This document shows positions 8,882 through 18,159 of a stretch of DNA of 64,000 bases, piece after piece. Both the position numbers and the translations under genes were made by a program. The stretch is from assembly GCF_021646545.1 (NCBI RefSeq), contig NZ_JAKIRP010000005.1, forward strand, positions 62,001 through 126,000, given 5' to 3'. The DNA is from Chitinophaga filiformis (GTDB lineage Bacteria; Bacteroidota; Bacteroidia; Chitinophagales; Chitinophagaceae). Each line of letters starts with the position of its first letter. Position 1 is the first letter of the stretch. Below the pieces are notes generated by a model. That model was not told the DNA's origin. It ran no database searches and saw only the letters and a program-made list of their open reading frames with translations.

Positions 8882-9077
8882 CTGTGAATTTACGGTAGAA
8901 ATGTCACAATGCCGCTGCAGTTAGTATGGATGGCCGGAAAGCCGTGTCGCCGGGCTCTCGCGCTTTACAGGTCACCACATACATTGGCCCTTATTACCAA
9001 TTCATCACCGCAACCTGTTGCTAACTGGAAATGAATTACAAAGCCATCGCGGCTCATATGAATAGATAGACCATCTA

Positions 9078-11486
9078 TCACTCGGCTCTCAGGCTTTTCA
9101 CCGGGTTCATCATCGCAACCTTCACCGCATGGTAGGAAATAGTCGCCAGCGCCAGAACGATATTCCCAAGCCCCGCCAGCACAAATATCCACCAGGGAAC
9201 AGATATCCGGTAAGCAAACGCCTCCAGCCAGTTACTCATCGCCAGCCAGGCGATTGCGGTTGCCAGTAACAGGGCTACCCCTATCAATTTGAGAAAATCA
9301 CTCGAAAATAAGAGGACGATATTCATCACTGATGCGCCTATCACCTTCCGGATACCAATTTCTTTTGTCCGCTGGACGGTTAGCAAAGAGATCAGCCCCA
9401 GTAATCCCACACAGCTGATCACAATAGCCAATACCGCCGCACTGCCAGTCAGCTTGTTCAGCAGGTCTTCCTTCTGATAAAACGCCGCTATCTGGTCATC
9501 CAGGAAATGATATTCGAATATATTATCCGGATAAACCGACTCCCAGAGCTGTTTTATCTGACTGATACTTTTCATGGCTTCCGTCCCTCCTATCTTAATC
9601 CCGACAAACGCATAATCCTGGCGCAGGGTAGCCATCAGCACCGGCTCTATATTACTGTGCAGGGAATGCAAATTGAAGTCCCTTACAACGCCTACAATGG
9701 TCCCCGGATGATCGTTCAGGGCACCCGCCACCATCTGGTGACCGATCACCTGCGACGGGTCGGAGAAACCCAGCTTGCGGACCATCTCCTGACTCACGAG
9801 GAATTCCCGGACGGTATCACTTTCCACCAGGTTCCTGCCAGCCACCAGCTGCAGTCCGAAAGTGTTGAGATAATGGGCATCTCCCAGGGTACAGAGTGCC
9901 GTATAATCCTCCCATTCCCGGTTATCAAATTTCACCGAACCCGCCCTGAAGCTTTCCGAAGACGGCGGCCGATAACAAAAACTCGCATCTTTCACGCCGG
10001 GCAGTTGCAGCAACTGGTTCTTCAGGTAATTGATATCCTTTTTACCCTGCTCCGGAACCGGCACCATCACTATCCCATCCTTCTTAAATCCGATATCGGT
10101 GTTCTTCAGAAAATTGAGTTGCAGGGTAATGACCAGCGTACAGATGATCAGCGACTGTGCCACGAGGTTCTGAAAAACGATGAGGCCTTTGCGTAGCCAG
10201 GGTTGTTTATTACCACCCGACGTGTGCTTCAGCAATCCCACAGGCTTAAATCTGCTGAGCACCAGCGCGGGGTACATACCGGCGAGGAATGTGATCAGGA
10301 CGATCAGCAGTAACAAAGCTGCCGCCAGCGGCACATCCTGGAAAGGATGAAATTCCAGTCCAGTCCCTAGCCAGGGGTTCAGCAAAGGCAAAGCCAGCAA
10401 CACCCACAGTATTGAAAGCATCGCGGCAGATAAACTGATGAAGGCCGTCTCGGTCATGAACTGCCAGAAGATGCCCATTACACTGCTTCCCAATACCTTG
10501 CGGGTACTGATCTCTTTTGCACGCACTGCATTCTGCGCCGTAGCCAGGTTGACGAAATTTACGCAGGCAATAATAAGGATCACAAACCCCACAATGCCGA
10601 GCGTCGTCAGCAGCGACCTGGAGACCATCCCCCCATACCTGGCATCAAAGTGCATTTCCTTTAATGGTTGCAGATGAAAATTATAGTACTTCGCCATCTC
10701 GCCCATATGCCGTTGTTTCACAGTTGCAATGGCACGATCGACCGCCGCAGCATTAACGTTGTCCGGCAACAACAGATACAGCGAATTTGATGAATTGATC
10801 CAGCCCCACTCTGTTTCAATAGCCGGATACATCTCGGTATAAAATACTCTCATAGTAGCCCGGGAAACGAATACGTCCACCTTTGTATCAGTATTAGCAG
10901 GATAATCCTTCAATATGCCTGTAATCTTTACCTCCACTTTATCATCCAGCCGGATCGTTTTACCCACGGGATCCGCATTCCCGAAATATTTTTCCGCCTG
11001 CCTGCTGGTCAGCACAGCGGTATTCGGTTCATCCAGCGCACTGTTGGAGTCTCCGGCCTTCCATTCATAATCGAACAACTCAAACCAGTGGCGGTCTGCA
11101 AAAGCAACATTGCCATGTTCAGCAAACAGCTGACGGGCGCCTCCCTGTCCGGGTACCGTAACGGTAATAGCCTGATCTCTGTAATTGCAGAATAAAAAAG
11201 CCTGGTTCTTTACCTGGGGTATCTCCGCGCGTATGGCAGCCGCCAGGGCCAGCGGAGCGCCTTTGTCGTATTGCACGGAACCGTCGTTCAGATGCAGATC
11301 AGAAACAACCCTGTACAGGTAGTCCCTTTTCTGATGATGCGCATCAAAATCGAGATGATAAGTAATAAACTGAAAGAGAATAAGACAGCAGGAAATACCA
11401 AGGGATAACCCAAGTACATTCAAAATCGTATAGAAAGCGTGCCGGCGCAAATTCCGCCAGGCCATCCTGCAATAGTTGCTGAGCAT
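9078..11486 (-). CDS. MacB/FtsX-type ABC transporter permease
   Basis: 802-residue membrane protein of the large Bacteroidota permease group. The layout is: N-terminal segment MLSNYCRMAWRNLRRHAFYT and TM1 (about 20-40); periplasmic MacB-like domain; three-helix FtsX domain (about 290-430); a second TM and periplasmic domain starting WLRKGLIVFQNLVAQ; and a second FtsX domain (about 680-800) with RTKEIGIRKVIGAS. The duplicated form fits permeases of lipoprotein- or antimicrobial-export systems. No cognate ATPase or membrane-fusion protein is next to it, so the substrate is unknown. Confidence 0.88.
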   Translation of the reverse strand: MLSNYCRMAWRNLRRHAFYTILNVLGLSLGISCCLILFQFITYHLDFDAHHQKRDYLYRVVSDLHLNDGSVQYDKGAPLALAAAIRAEIPQVKNQAFLFCNYRDQAITVTVPGQGGARQLFAEHGNVAFADRHWFELFDYEWKAGDSNSALDEPNTAVLTSRQAEKYFGNADPVGKTIRLDDKVEVKITGILKDYPANTDTKVDVFVSRATMRVFYTEMYPAIETEWGWINSSNSLYLLLPDNVNAAAVDRAIATVKQRHMGEMAKYYNFHLQPLKEMHFDARYGGMVSRSLLTTLGIVGFVILIIACVNFVNLATAQNAVRAKEISTRKVLGSSVMGIFWQFMTETAFISLSAAMLSILWVLLALPLLNPWLGTGLEFHPFQDVPLAAALLLLIVLITFLAGMYPALVLSRFKPVGLLKHTSGGNKQPWLRKGLIVFQNLVAQSLIICTLVITLQLNFLKNTDIGFKKDGIVMVPVPEQGKKDINYLKNQLLQLPGVKDASFCYRPPSSESFRAGSVKFDNREWEDYTALCTLGDAHYLNTFGLQLVAGRNLVESDTVREFLVSQEMVRKLGFSDPSQVIGHQMVAGALNDHPGTIVGVVRDFNLHSLHSNIEPVLMATLRQDYAFVGIKIGGTEAMKSISQIKQLWESVYPDNIFEYHFLDDQIAAFYQKEDLLNKLTGSAAVLAIVISCVGLLGLISLLTVQRTKEIGIRKVIGASVMNIVLLFSSDFLKLIGVALLLATAIAWLAMSNWLEAFAYRISVPWWIFVLAGLGNIVLALATISYHAVKVAMMNPVKSLRAE

Positions 11487-11972
11487 AACCGGTTTTTTGG
11501 CATAACCAAACGCTCAAAAAATATACCCCATAGTTATGCTATTCATAATCAGCAGAATGTATATACTACAGGTAAAAGATCTGTCCGTTTTTGTGACAAT
11601 GCTTGTCCACTTTTTGAAAGCGATTGGGGGAACCTCGTAAATACTATGTTCCGCGACGACGCATTTATGTGAAGCCCCGAGTCCCCACTTGAACTACAAC
11701 AACGCGCCCCCCGGAACGGAAGCCCTATCACCACATTAAAACAGACCATTACAGGATGATAATAAGCAGAAAATAAAGCAACAATAATTCCGCACTGTCC
11801 CGACCGGACACCTGTCGGCATTAACACAGAAATAATTGCAAAATGATTATAACAAGCAGAAAAAGAAGCAGTATGAAACGGGCAACGCACTTATCAACCT
11901 GAGGTAAACGCCTGGATAAGGTCAGCAGGTACGCCTCTGTTGGGAATTGATTGATTTTTAATCAATGAGGAA
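11487..11972. other. Gene-free interval between the DUF4294 gene and the permease gene
   Basis: 486 bp. Short open frames here lack starts, composition or family signals of genes. I see no clear repeat or stem-loop; the permease promoter should lie here. Confidence 0.5.
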
Positions 11973-12593
11973 TCAATTATACGCTCTGGAGCCTCGATAC
12001 ATCTCGATCTCCTGGACAATGGCCTCAATATCCTTATCTTCCTGGACATCATACTCGCTCTTCAGATTACCCCCAAAGAAGAAGGCCACCGTCTGCCACA
12101 TCCTGGCGGAAAATCCACCTTTTAGTTCCTTGATGATCTCATAGCAGTTCTCTCCCGTTTCCCGGTTAATGAGTTTCATGAGCACCTTCCCCTGGTACAC
12201 AGAGAGGTTCTCCAGTTTGTTCCCAAACTCAGCCTTCATCTTTTTCTCGACCTCAGCCAGGTATTTCTTCCGGTCACGCTTTTCCGGCAGTGAGGCCAGG
12301 TGGCTGTTGACATCTTTCAGTATTCTGGCTGCCGATTTGGCGTATGGATAAGTCACATACACTGCATTGCGCAGGCGAGTCCAGGCTTCTCTTTGTTTAC
12401 GGAATTTTCGGGGGAGCTTATCTATCACCTCCACGATCCGGAGCGTGATGAAAGGGATGGTATCGGAGCCTACAACAACTGCACTCACCGCAATACTGTC
12501 CGCGCCCTGACGCGTCTGGGCAACAACCCTACTGCGCCCAGCGAGGCACAACAAGCTGGCTGACAGGATGATAAAAGCGATGAGACGGCGCAT
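11973..12593 (-). CDS. DUF4294 family exported protein
   Basis: 206 residues with a signal peptide (1-25, cleavage after VVAQ). The core reads IPFITLRIVEVIDKLPRKF then the TRLRNAVYVTYPYAKSAAR segment, continues with a charged helix (about 100-135) and KLINRETGENCYEIIKELKG, and matches the Bacteroidota family DUF4294. Function is not known. It stands alone, with 486 bp downstream before the next gene and repeat-rich DNA upstream. Confidence 0.8.
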   Translation of the reverse strand: MRRLIAFIILSASLLCLAGRSRVVAQTRQGADSIAVSAVVVGSDTIPFITLRIVEVIDKLPRKFRKQREAWTRLRNAVYVTYPYAKSAARILKDVNSHLASLPEKRDRKKYLAEVEKKMKAEFGNKLENLSVYQGKVLMKLINRETGENCYEIIKELKGGFSARMWQTVAFFFGGNLKSEYDVQEDKDIEAIVQEIEMYRGSRAYN

Positions 12594-12980
12594 AAAACTC
12601 CTAAACTAATCTTAAAGTTATACTAAAGATATGCTAAAAAGTCGATAGCCCGCATTATCTTCTTCCGATCCACGCCCATACGTAAGAGGGCATTGTTTCA
12701 GTGATGATTTTCAGCATTTACACCCGGAAAACGGGCTCCATTGCCTATGAAAGATTGAATCCGTCTTGGGATAACGTCCGGTCCTTTCCCCCTTCCTACG
12801 GGTTGTAACGTTCGTCACAAATGTTCTTTGACGAACCTATACATCCTCCTCTTTCCCATTTTTCTGATTTTGGTTCAAAAGCAAAGCACCTCCTTTATGG
12901 TCAATTCCTCAAGATAGCTTACTAAAAATGCACATTGGGAGCATGATTTCCCTTTCTGTTTTCTTTACTTCACCATCATT

Positions 12981-13065
12981 TCCATATCATTTCACCGACA
13001 TTTCTATATCGAAGATATACATATGACGGTAAAATGATATCCAGATGGCGGTATAGTGATATGGA
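12981..13065. repeat. Triple repeat forming an imperfect palindrome
   Basis: TCCATATCATTTCACCG (12981-12997) recurs in inverted orientation as CGGTAAAATGATATCC (13027-13042) and CGGTATAGTGATATGGA (13049-13065). Either right-hand copy can pair with the left copy, giving two alternative hairpins. Role unknown. Confidence 0.65.
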
Positions 13066-13174
13066 GATATAGAGATCAAAGCGTATTCAGTATGGGCCAG
13101 GGTCTAAAAGATGCGGAAATGGCAGAAGGTTTGAAGCGGCGGTGAGGCAAAATCGAATTGTTACTGATGCGGCG

Positions 13175-13290
13175 CAAAGGCATGGTAAAGGCATGGCCAG
13201 GGCATGGTAAGAGCAAATACTATTGAATCATAACAGGTATATCAAAGGCATATCAAAGGCATGGTAAAGGCATGATAAGGATATGGTAAG
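13175..13290. repeat. Degenerate 10-12 bp tandem array (AAGGCATGGT / AAGGCATATC)
   Basis: About seven imperfect copies of AAGGCATGGTA or AAGGCATATCA with one interruption near 13213-13240. The same motif recurs at 60352-60411. At both places an inverted-repeat element follows within about 80-160 bp. Confidence 0.75.
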
Positions 13291-13448
13291 ATCGTCTCAG
13301 GTCTACCTCAATGGCCTGATTTAGATACTGAATTTATTGGTCAGATTGAGAATGCAGCATAAGCTCAAACCTCGTTAATTCATTAAAGCCCAATGCATAA
13401 CGCAAAAATGCGGCAGCCCTAAATGAAATCGTCAGTCTGAAACAGCGG

Positions 13449-13603
13449 CGGTTCCAGGTGGAGATCACTGGCCTTCGTTGTTTGAAGTATGCCCAAACGC
13501 CCCACCAGGGGTTTAATGAGATTTCCAATCGCCCGACACGACCTCCCATCGTTCCATAGCAGGAAACTTCAAAGAACGCAGCCAGTGGTCCCACCTGGAA
13601 CCG
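13449..13603. repeat. Inverted-repeat element, family CGGTTYCAG, copy D
   Basis: 155 bp. The left arm (13449-13488) starts CGGTTCCAGGTGG and the right arm (13566-13603) ends CCACCTGGAACCG; the roughly 38-bp arms pair with only a few mismatches. The core contains CCCAAACGCC, CACCAGGGG and CGACACGAC. The end sequence is shared with elements at 27265, 30015 and 60479. Confidence 0.75.
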
Positions 13604-13782
13604 AAGCAATATCACGAAGCAAAAAAAATCCGCAACAGCTACGCCATTGCGGATCAATATCTTAGAAAAACGATTAGCTACCTTGCTCTATTCTTTTGTA
13701 AACAACAAGACCAATCAGCACTACCTACACAATTACAATGATAAATATCGGCCATAAGTCAACCGTAATAAACTTTGAAAGA

Positions 13783-14787
13783 TTACCTCACCGGCAACAA
13801 CCCCAGTTTCTCTTCAGCAAACGAATCAATCGCCTTCTCGACAGACGGAATATCCTTCCCCGTCAGATAACACCCCATCACATGCGCCCCGGCATTCGGG
13901 ATCGCCACTGTTTCCTTCAATGAAGCCGGTGTTCCCAACTGCTTCTCCATATCCAAAATAGCAGATACCCTGACCGTCGCGTCCTGATGCTGTTCATCCT
14001 TGTAGTAATACAGGTTCAGCGCCGGTTGTTTAACAGCACGGAAGACGGAAGTCTCCATCGTAGTCTCCAGCAGATTTTGCAGCTCAGAAACAGCCTCGAG
14101 GCGGTACCGGTTATACCAATACTTCCCTACCTCGGAATTTTCCGGAACAGATTCCCGGTACTTGCCTTTACAGACGAACCGCGCCAGCTGCAATCCCCAC
14201 GGATTATTACTCAGGAAAGCCAGATCGTTGTTGATAGCGATATTAGGCGACATGTTAATGATCGCAAAGACGTCATTGGGATAGGTTGCCGCCAGTTTTA
14301 ACCCCAGCGTGCCACCGGTAGAGCAGGTCACCAGGATCACTTTCTCTCCGAGGGCCTTGCCAATACTCAGCGCCTCCTTGGCGTCGTTCCAGAGACCAGT
14401 GGCCGTCATGGTCAGCAGCGGTTCGGAAGTGTCCAGACCATGGCCATCCAGGCGGGAAAGGTACATGTTACAACCATACCTCTTGGCAAAGTCGCGGTGT
14501 ACGGGATCGCCCTCCTCCTGACTGGCTGAAAAGCCATGCAGGTATACTACGCTGTAAGGTGTCTTCTGATGCAGGGTATCATACCATACAATACGCGCTT
14601 CGTTGTTGGGCTTCAGCTTGTGCCGATGCTCTTTGACGCTCACATATTGTTCTAAGGCGTAGGATTGCTGGGGTACGGCGGGGAGTAATGGATCGTACCG
14701 GGGATTAGCGGGTCTTGGACCCAGGTAATATATAATTACCAGGATTGATATTACAATCAGGGATATTCGCAGCCAGCTGCTTTTCAT
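13783..14787 (-). CDS. Membrane-anchored alpha/beta hydrolase
   Basis: 334 residues with an N-terminal membrane anchor (8-22, ISLIVISILVIIYYLG). The fold markers are VVYLHGFSASQ (80-90, oxyanion region), LDGHG (113-117), a nucleophile elbow TCSTGG with S156, and a C-terminal histidine in GAHVMG. The elbow departs from GxSxG at its first position (T instead of G), as in some esterase/lipase lineages. Its substrate is not known. It is downstream of ccmF on the same strand, separated by a strong hairpin, so independent transcription is likely. Confidence 0.8.
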   Translation of the reverse strand: MKSSWLRISLIVISILVIIYYLGPRPANPRYDPLLPAVPQQSYALEQYVSVKEHRHKLKPNNEARIVWYDTLHQKTPYSVVYLHGFSASQEEGDPVHRDFAKRYGCNMYLSRLDGHGLDTSEPLLTMTATGLWNDAKEALSIGKALGEKVILVTCSTGGTLGLKLAATYPNDVFAIINMSPNIAINNDLAFLSNNPWGLQLARFVCKGKYRESVPENSEVGKYWYNRYRLEAVSELQNLLETTMETSVFRAVKQPALNLYYYKDEQHQDATVRVSAILDMEKQLGTPASLKETVAIPNAGAHVMGCYLTGKDIPSVEKAIDSFAEEKLGLLPVR

Positions 14788-14801
14788 GGGAGTGGTGTAT
14801 T

Positions 14802-14853
14802 ATTTTGATCCGGGGATGCAGGATGTTCTGGCCCCCGCATCCCGGATCAAAAT
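14802..14853 (-). terminator. Long hairpin after ccmF
   Basis: Arms ATTTTGATCCGGGGATGC (14802-14819) and GCATCCCGGATCAAAAT (14837-14853) pair over about 17 bp with one bulged base. It starts within a few bases of the ccmF stop. The T-run is weak, so termination is likely but not certain. Confidence 0.6.
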
Positions 14854-14854
14854 G

Positions 14855-17365
14855 TTATGACTGAATCTTTTTTGCCTTATTCGCCTTCACCCGGTATACA
14901 ATGCTCATTATAAATCCGATGATCATGATCAGAATGCCTATCCATAGTACATTGATGAATGGGAAGATAAAGGCTTTCATCACAATATAGTCCTTAAAAG
15001 TATCCGATTCCTTTACTTGTAACAGGATCTTTTTTTCTTTCGGCAGTATTTTGCTGAAACGCACATACAAGGACAGCGGTGCTACGGTGTCAGCGATGGA
15101 TATCTCACGTGTACTGTCGCGCAGGCAATATACCGGCAACAGGTTATACTGTTCGTTATTCTTGGTGAATACCTTCAGCTGCGCACCCACAGCCAGATCG
15201 TTCGGCTCTGCTTTATAGTTCGGATTGTTCGGCTGCGGTTGTATACCCTCCAGTATCATATAACCGTTGGCGAAGAATACAGAGTCGCCCGGCGCTATTT
15301 CATGAGAGCTGTACTGGGCAGTGTCGCTCGCTTCGTCCTTGATAGGCACAGCTGTGATATAAGTAAAGATATCTTTCGTCAGATAGTGCCTGGAATCAGG
15401 ATTCGGCGTCAACTGTTGCTGGCCTTTGTTGCTCAGGAAGGCGTCAGGATGCAGGGTGAATTTCTCCAGGATATTTCCGTTCTCAGGATCACGGCGCTCA
15501 TATCTCACCAGGTAATAAGTCTTCGCATCGCCGGGCGCTATGGAGTCGCCGGCATAAGTCACGTGGTAGTCTCCCATCTGCACCGGGAAGTTCTTAGGCA
15601 GCATCAGGTTCTCCCTGGGGTTCTCCTTGCTTTCTTTTCCGAAGAAACCACCGTCCAGCATCTTCATGCGGTCGATAGAGATCACTTCGCGTTTGGAAGC
15701 GGAGATCAGGATACCCAGCAGCACCATACCGAAGCCCACGTGGGCGATAGAAGCACCCGCCGCTCTCAGTTTACCTTTCTGGCCAATGAAGATGTATGCC
15801 GCATTACCAATGATAGCATAAACACTACAGAACAACATGATATAAATAGCCACCAGGAAACCAGCGCCGTAAAGATCATAGTTGATATTGCCGAAGATGC
15901 CTATTAGCCCTGTAATTACAAGGCTCAGAATAGTCGGGATGGCTATTTTCTTTGTAAAGAACCCTTTAGGTGTATCCTTGTATTTCAGGTACTGTACCAC
16001 AGCGGTCAGCAGGCCCAGTACAATGGCGATCCAGATCTGGATCTTATTGTAGTGGAATACACCGTCGGACGGTGGCGCAATATCCTGCTGCAGATTCAGC
16101 AGTTTCTTGATACCCAGTCCGTTAATGATCTTATTCCATACAGGGATAGAAGTGGTGAAAGTGATCTGTATAGCGGCGATCATCAGCACCAGCGATCCGA
16201 TGAACAGCCAGAACTCACGGGAGTAAGTACTTTCTTCTTTTACGACGGATGGGATCTCTTTCCTTCTTGCGATCAGCATCACAAAACCAGGTATCGTAAA
16301 TACCGCCATGTACAACAGCAACTGTCCACTCATCCCCAGGTCGGTAAAGGAGTGTACGGAGGTATCCCCCAGCACACCACTACGGGTCAGGAAGGTGGAA
16401 TACAGGATGAGAATAAAGCTGATCAGGAAAAAGAAGAAGGTAGACTTCAGCGCGTGACCGGAGAACTTAAACGCCAGCAGCGTGTGAATACCTGCTACCA
16501 GCGTTAACCAGGGCACCAGGGAGGCATTTTCTACCGGGTCCCACGCCCAGTAACCGCCGAAGGTGAGCGATTCATAAGCCCAGGCAGCTCCCATCATAAT
16601 ACCTGTACCCAGCATCATGGCCGAGAACAGTGACCAGGGCAATGCCGGTTTGATCCATTCTTTGTAATCGCGGGTCCACAGACCGGCAAAAGCATATGCG
16701 AAAGGAATAATGGTAGACGCAAATCCCAGGAACAGCACCGGTGGGTGGATCACCATCCAGTAGTTCTGCAGGGACAGGTTCAGGCCATTACCGTCGGTGA
16801 TGAAGTCGAGGTAGTTAGGGTTAGACACCCAGGGTAGTCCCAGGTTCTCTTCCGCCTGACGCAACAGCAGGAATGGGTTGCTGCCCACACGGTAACCCAA
16901 TATATAAATACCGATCAGCATACTGCCGAGGCAAATCTGCGCAAAAGACAGTACGGTCATTACAGGCGCTTCCCATTTCTTACCTACACGTAAGAGGATA
17001 AGGCCCAGAATGCTATGCCAGATGGACCACAGGAGGAAGCTACCTTCCTGGTCGGCCCAAAAGCTGGACAGGAGATAACTCACCGGCAGATCGCGGGAAG
17101 AGTTCCTCCATACATATTTGTACTCGAAATAGTGATTGTATAAAGCGTAGTACAGGCTGCCGAAAGTAGAGAAAACGGCCAGTGCCTGAATAATGAAGGC
17201 CCAGCGGGCCAGTTTCTTCCATGATTCTTTTAACAGTTCCTCTTTAGACTGCACCGACATGAAATAGCTTGCTGTAGCCACCATCGATGCAACAAAAGCC
17301 AATACCGCTGAAAAATGCCCTAACTGTCCGGGTAACAGATGCTCCCCTATATAATTTGTGTTCAA
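14855..17365 (-). CDS. ccmF: Cytochrome c maturation heme lyase CcmF
   Basis: 836-residue polytopic membrane protein that attaches heme to apocytochrome c in the periplasm. The WWD heme-handling motif GGYWAWDPVENASLVPWL is near residues 270-287, with conserved HPP (VIHPPVLFLGF) before it and many transmembrane segments. The C-terminal part (about 580-800) is a large periplasmic domain before the last TM helix, which makes the protein longer than the roughly 650-residue proteobacterial CcmF. It follows ccmE by 85 bp on the same strand. No CcmH, CcmG or CcmABCD genes are in the window. Confidence 0.92.
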   Translation of the reverse strand: MNTNYIGEHLLPGQLGHFSAVLAFVASMVATASYFMSVQSKEELLKESWKKLARWAFIIQALAVFSTFGSLYYALYNHYFEYKYVWRNSSRDLPVSYLLSSFWADQEGSFLLWSIWHSILGLILLRVGKKWEAPVMTVLSFAQICLGSMLIGIYILGYRVGSNPFLLLRQAEENLGLPWVSNPNYLDFITDGNGLNLSLQNYWMVIHPPVLFLGFASTIIPFAYAFAGLWTRDYKEWIKPALPWSLFSAMMLGTGIMMGAAWAYESLTFGGYWAWDPVENASLVPWLTLVAGIHTLLAFKFSGHALKSTFFFFLISFILILYSTFLTRSGVLGDTSVHSFTDLGMSGQLLLYMAVFTIPGFVMLIARRKEIPSVVKEESTYSREFWLFIGSLVLMIAAIQITFTTSIPVWNKIINGLGIKKLLNLQQDIAPPSDGVFHYNKIQIWIAIVLGLLTAVVQYLKYKDTPKGFFTKKIAIPTILSLVITGLIGIFGNINYDLYGAGFLVAIYIMLFCSVYAIIGNAAYIFIGQKGKLRAAGASIAHVGFGMVLLGILISASKREVISIDRMKMLDGGFFGKESKENPRENLMLPKNFPVQMGDYHVTYAGDSIAPGDAKTYYLVRYERRDPENGNILEKFTLHPDAFLSNKGQQQLTPNPDSRHYLTKDIFTYITAVPIKDEASDTAQYSSHEIAPGDSVFFANGYMILEGIQPQPNNPNYKAEPNDLAVGAQLKVFTKNNEQYNLLPVYCLRDSTREISIADTVAPLSLYVRFSKILPKEKKILLQVKESDTFKDYIVMKAFIFPFINVLWIGILIMIIGFIMSIVYRVKANKAKKIQS

Positions 17366-17450
17366 AACCTGCTAGTATGAAAGCCCGTGAACGGCAGTCC
17401 ACGGACAATAGAATGAATAATCTTTTTTCCGCATGATTCCGGCGGGCTAC

Positions 17451-17843
17451 CTATGCTTTGCCAATAGCCACCTGGTCGTTCTTATATTTGGACGGACATT
17501 TCATCAGTATCTTGCTGCATTTGAACTCTCCGCCTGCCATTTTACCGGTCAGTACAACACTCTCCGCTTTCTCGAAATCAGTAGGTTTAGTGCCATAGAA
17601 CACAACGGGTCTTACTTCCCCTGTTTTGTCAATTACATAAAAGCGGAACAGGTTGGCATCTTTTTGTGGATTGTACTCCATTACTTTAGTAGTATCCAGT
17701 TTTCCGATCACCTGGAATTCTTTTCCCTCCTTCTGCCTTGCAGTGGCAAAAGTCTCATAAGTACTGAAATCGCCTGCCACCGTTACAATTATTCCTATAG
17801 CCACAGCAATAAGTATCAGCAGGATAATGTTAGATTTCTTCAT
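17451..17843 (-). CDS. ccmE: Cytochrome c maturation heme chaperone CcmE (Cys-type)
   Basis: 130 residues: N-terminal membrane anchor (5-23) and a periplasmic OB-fold (about 40-115) with LFRFYVIDKTGEVRPVVF and SVVLTGKMAGGEFKCSKI. It carries heme to CcmF. The proteobacterial heme-binding motif HxxxY is replaced by C116-P-S-K-Y120. This is the CxxxY form described for CcmE of Desulfovibrio and archaea. It is the first gene before ccmF. The annotated start gives the normal KK-rich N-terminus. Confidence 0.9.
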   Translation of the reverse strand: MKKSNIILLILIAVAIGIIVTVAGDFSTYETFATARQKEGKEFQVIGKLDTTKVMEYNPQKDANLFRFYVIDKTGEVRPVVFYGTKPTDFEKAESVVLTGKMAGGEFKCSKILMKCPSKYKNDQVAIGKA

Positions 17844-17936
17844 ATCGCAAATAATTCAGATTCTTCCTTAATGCATTCCTTTTATTAAAAAGCCGTACAC
17901 CTTGTTTTACAATCAATATACAGTCTTGATCAACCG

Positions 17937-17944
17937 CAAAATTA
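17937..17944 (-). promoter_or_regulatory. Predicted ccmE -7 promoter box
   Basis: Minus strand 17944-17937 reads TAATTTTG, matching TAnnTTTG, with TTG-like bases about 20 nt further upstream. The transcript would include ccmE and ccmF. Confidence 0.5.
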
Positions 17945-18070
17945 CACCAAAATGAAGTTCAAGTTCATTTTTTTACATAAAAGAAGACATGATATTTATC
18001 ATAAAAAGGTCACACATCCATGCAGGCCCGACAGTGGGCCCTATCCTATGGTCGGTGGTTCATAAATTAC

Positions 18071-18159
18071 TATCTTTGCGCCGGAAAAATCGTTTAAACG
18101 GTTGATCCCTACGACGAGACCGCCTCAGGGTGGCCTCTTTTTTATCAAATTACATTATC
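18071..18159 (+). promoter_or_regulatory. Promoter and structured leader of the ureohydrolase gene
   Basis: TATCTTTG at 18071-18078 matches the -7 consensus, so transcription should start near 18084. The roughly 75-nt leader contains CGTTTAAACG, then a hairpin GAGACCGCC/GGTGGCCTC (18116-18138, one mismatch and one G-U) directly followed by TTTTTT (18138-18143), all before the ATG at 18160. The segment CGGT (18100-18103) could pair with ACCG inside the left arm, competing with the terminator-like hairpin. This is the architecture of an attenuator; no known riboswitch class was recognised. Confidence 0.5.

Larger units (their letters stand above)
12594..13782. other. 1.2-kb gene-free, repeat-rich interval
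   Basis: No credible gene. The interval holds an inverted/direct repeat cluster at 12981-13065, an AAGGCATGGT-type array at 13175-13290 and an inverted-repeat element at 13449-13603. Just before the hydrolase stop region, the minus strand carries a short hydrophobic frame interrupted by TAG. Confidence 0.6.

Noticed and set aside
11549..11890. 113-codon minus-strand frame between the DUF4294 and permease genes
   Set aside because: Cys-rich random-looking sequence with no recognisable features.
13334..13657. 107-codon minus-strand frame over element D
   Set aside because: Overlaps the inverted-repeat element and lacks any gene signature.
18130..18159. GTG start ten codons before the ureohydrolase ATG
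   Set aside because: It lies inside the leader hairpin and T-run; the ATG at 18160 starts family-like sequence.
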